Notes under the pieces: model-generated | Told to the model about the DNA's origin: nothing | The model's input: the letters and a program-made list of their open reading frames with translations, nothing else | Databases searched by the model: none | Made by a program: the position numbers and the translations under genes | Source: an uncultured Thermomicrobiales bacterium | GTDB taxonomy: Bacteria; Chloroflexota; Chloroflexia; Thermomicrobiales; Thermomicrobiaceae | Reading direction: 5' to 3' | DNA: 25,763 bases | Assembly (NCBI GenBank): GCA_937891245.1 | Contig: CALAGB010000428.1 | Span: 1 to 25,763, forward strand | Shown here: positions 24,740 to 25,763 of the stretch, piece by piece | How the letters are laid out: each line of letters begins with the position of its first letter | How positions within the stretch are numbered: position 1 is the stretch's first letter

Positions 24740-24769
24740 AAAAAAACGGGGCCGTGGTTGGCGGCCCCG
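24740..24769 (-). terminator. Intrinsic terminator
   Basis: On the minus strand CGGGGCCG (24769-24762), a 7-nt loop and CGGCCCCG (24754-24747) form a perfect 8-bp GC-rich stem, followed by seven consecutive U residues (24746-24740). This is a textbook rho-independent terminator. It ends transcription coming from higher coordinates, and no annotated gene but the short unit at 24802-25041 lies there. Confidence 0.9.
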
Positions 24770-24801
24770 CAGACAGGGAGGGAGGGAAGAATGGTTCAGG
24801 T

Positions 24802-25041
24802 TTAGCTCTGCCAGCGTTGCTGGCCAGCTAGCTCTAGGCGGGCACTACGCGCCATGAGCCATTCGCGGCTGGATGGGGACCTCACCGCGAAGTCTGAACG
24901 GTGTTGGCCGATGTCCGTGGTCGGAAGTTCCCGGGTCAGGCGCAACGCCATCTCGGGACGACGTGCGTTGGCCCAAATCCGGCGGCAACGCGACTCGCGT
25001 GTCGGGTGTCTGCGACACCGAGACCGGGTTGAGTCACCCAT
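24802..25041 (-). CDS. Candidate small basic protein (79 aa) or structured RNA in a self-contained transcription unit
   Basis: An ATG at 25041 preceded by GGAGGG with 3-nt spacing opens a 79-codon frame to TAA (24802). It begins MGDSTRSRCRRHPTRE and ends MARSARLELAGQQRWQS; about one fifth of residues are Arg. No family is recognised. Upstream are a near-consensus promoter (25120-25147) and paired palindromes; downstream is a perfect terminator (24740-24769). The roughly 370-nt RNA also has several strong hairpins, such as GGTGTC-GCA-GACACC and GCCAGC-AAC-GCTGGC, so a non-coding RNA is the main alternative. It lacks the signatures of tmRNA, RNase P, SRP and 6S RNA that I know. An internal ATG (MALRLTRELPTTDIG) would give 49 aa. 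The transcription unit is better supported than the protein. Confidence 0.4.
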   Translation of the reverse strand: MGDSTRSRCRRHPTRESRCRRIWANARRPEMALRLTRELPTTDIGQHRSDFAVRSPSSREWLMARSARLELAGQQRWQS

Positions 25042-25095
25042 GTGCCCTCCGGTTCACCCCTACCTGAGAGGGGGACGACTGATCCGTCAACTACC

Positions 25096-25131
25096 TGTAC
25101 GTACACTCGCCATACCCCTATTGTACGTACA
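25096..25131. promoter_or_regulatory. Two identical 10-bp palindromes TGTACGTACA (candidate operators)
   Basis: Perfect palindromes at 25096-25105 and 25122-25131, start-to-start 26 bp. The second overlaps the -10 element; the first lies just past the expected start of transcription. This placement fits a repressor. From memory, the core resembles sites bound by GntR-type DNA-binding domains such as Bacillus subtilis AraR. No regulator gene is adjacent. Confidence 0.65.
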
Positions 25132-25147
25132 TCTTCCTGGTTGTCAA
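25120..25147 (-). promoter_or_regulatory. Sigma-70-type promoter, minus strand
   Basis: On the minus strand TTGACA (25147-25142, perfect -35), a 16-bp spacer, then TACAAT (25125-25120, 5 of 6). Expected transcription start is near 25113. This is the strongest promoter match in the window. Confidence 0.75.
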
Positions 25148-25159
25148 GGGGTCCGTCGA

Positions 25160-25176
25160 CCAATTGTCAAAATTGG
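25160..25176. promoter_or_regulatory. Inverted repeat CCAATT-5-AATTGG upstream of the promoter
   Basis: Perfect 6-bp arms around GTCAA, 13 bp upstream of the -35 of the minus-strand promoter. It could be an activator or repressor site for that promoter, or belong to the hicA side. A second TTGACA is embedded in it on the minus strand. From 25177 to 25354 I see no gene. Confidence 0.35.
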
Positions 25177-25354
25177 GTGCCGCGGCTCGCGCGAACTGGT
25201 GAGATTGCGGTCACCCGGGAACTCGTCATTCTGTGAAGAGACGAGGATTCGGCATTGGAGCGCACTGAGATTGTTCACATCCATGTAGAATTTCCACGCT
25301 CCTCGGGAACGTATCCTTAATGGAACAATCGTCGCGTCCAAGCGGTGGAGTCGT

Positions 25355-25562
25355 ATGCCGAAAGTCCGTGATGTGATCCGGCAGCTTGAAACAAGAAGGC
25401 TGGATTCTCAGTCGGATGCGAGGAGATCACCGGCAATACAAGCATCCGCAGCGACGCGGCGCCATCGTCACGATTGCAGGTCATCCGCGCGACGAAATTC
25501 CCCCGGGAACCTGGCATAGCATCCAAAAACAAGCTGGCTGGAAGGAAGAGAATCGGTCATGA
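25355..25562 (+). pseudogene. hicA: HicA-type mRNA interferase toxin, broken by a one-base insertion
   Basis: HicA toxins are small double-stranded-RNA-binding-fold ribonucleases that cleave mRNA. The ATG at 25355 follows GGTGGAG and gives MPKVRDVIRQLE. The frame then leaves the family; shifting by one base after 25390 restores it from 25392 (QEGWILSRMRGDHRQYKHP to PPGTWHSIQKQAGW, ending at TGA 25560-25562). The catalytic His in GDHRQY and the KQAG tail are intact. Removing one A of the AAA at 25389-25391 would give a continuous 68-aa toxin, the normal length. The stop overlaps the hicB start (ATGA). Either a real inactivating or phase-type mutation, or an assembly error. Confidence 0.85.
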
Positions 25563-25763
25563 CATACATGGTCTTCATCGAAGAAGCACCCCAGAACTAT
25601 GCCGCGTTCGTCCCGGATCTTCCGGGCTGCGTCGCGACCGGAGCGACGATCGACGAAGTCACCAAGAATATCCGAGAAGCCATCGGCTGGCACATCGAAG
25701 CCCTGCGCGCAGATGGCATCGAGGTCCCGAAACCGCGTGCCCGAGCAACACTTGTTGATGTCT
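25559..25763 (+). CDS. hicB: HicB-type antitoxin, partial (3' end outside window)
   Basis: Antitoxin that binds and neutralises HicA and usually represses the operon. The 68 visible residues match the HicB RNase-H-like domain: MTYMVFIEEAPQNYAAFVPD, LPGCVATGATIDEVTKNIRE, AIGWHIEALRADGIEVPKPR. The ATG overlaps the hicA stop by 4 nt, with AAGGAAGAG upstream. Toxin-first order with an intact antitoxin is the normal hicAB layout. A DNA-binding C-terminus, if any, lies outside the window. Confidence 0.93.
   Translation, partial: MTYMVFIEEAPQNYAAFVPDLPGCVATGATIDEVTKNIREAIGWHIEALRADGIEVPKPRARATLVDV

Noticed and set aside
24776..24786. GGGAGGGAGGG, possible G-quadruplex
   Set aside because: Only three full G-runs are close together, and it lies in a C-rich trailer of the minus transcript.
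24740..25113. tmRNA, RNase P, SRP or 6S RNA
   Set aside because: Size would fit tmRNA or RNase P, but none of the signature sequences I know (such as GAGGAAAGTCC) are present.
24936..25163. 75-aa minus-strand ORF
   Set aside because: It spans the promoter and the palindromes and has no SD or family resemblance.
25474..25758. 94-aa forward ORF overlapping hicA and hicB
   Set aside because: Its frame matches neither the HicA nor the HicB motifs; it is a shadow frame of hicB.

Overview
This is a GC-rich bacterial chromosome segment, most likely from the Chloroflexota, near the Thermomicrobia/Sphaerobacter group. I infer this from protein architecture, not from any marker gene. The clues are Thr/Pro/Ala-rich linkers between DNRLRE-type modules, the secreted 'YW...GYPISEEF...QYFERG' module, a DUF420 protein, and a TrmO-FmdE fusion beside a membrane-anchored sulfite-oxidase-like protein. 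No rRNA, tRNA, CRISPR array or transposase was seen.

Layout. (1) 1-829, minus strand: an ECF sigma factor and its overlapping zinc-binding anti-sigma factor, which is cut by the window start. (2) 1293-12193, plus strand: a six-gene, same-strand cell-surface cluster. It holds a GT2-GtrA-P-loop fusion, a processive-type GT2, a PMT/ArnT-like transferase fused to a degenerate GH8-like domain, a secreted anchor protein, a secreted DNRLRE-metallophosphoesterase and a phosphoesterase lipoprotein. (3) 12263-15597, minus strand: a TPP-dependent enzyme, a TauE/SafE permease and an APH-type kinase, with an imperfect inverted repeat between the first two. (4) 15719-21896, plus strand: a large M14-peptidase-like protein, an unknown partner, a DUF420 membrane protein and an ABC-2 exporter pair. 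(5) 21906-24295, minus strand: a sulfite-oxidase-like molybdoprotein followed by the TrmO-FmdE fusion. (6) 24416-25763: a small hypothetical gene, then a compact candidate transcription unit (minus strand) with promoter, paired palindromes, strong SD, short ORF and intrinsic terminator, and finally a hicA-hicB toxin-antitoxin locus. hicA carries a one-base frameshift and hicB runs off the window.

How it may work together (inference). The surface cluster reads as a machine that builds, exports and edits a glycan: lipid-linked sugar synthesis and flipping (GT2-GtrA), polymerisation (GT2), glycan transfer or recognition (PMT-GH8), and secreted binding or phosphoesterase proteins. The divergent ECF sigma factor may control it. 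The most unusual items are the GT2-GtrA-kinase and PMT-GH8 fusions, the cysteine-less FmdE domain on TrmO, the tandem-palindrome transcription unit at about 24.74-25.18 kb, and the frameshifted hicA.
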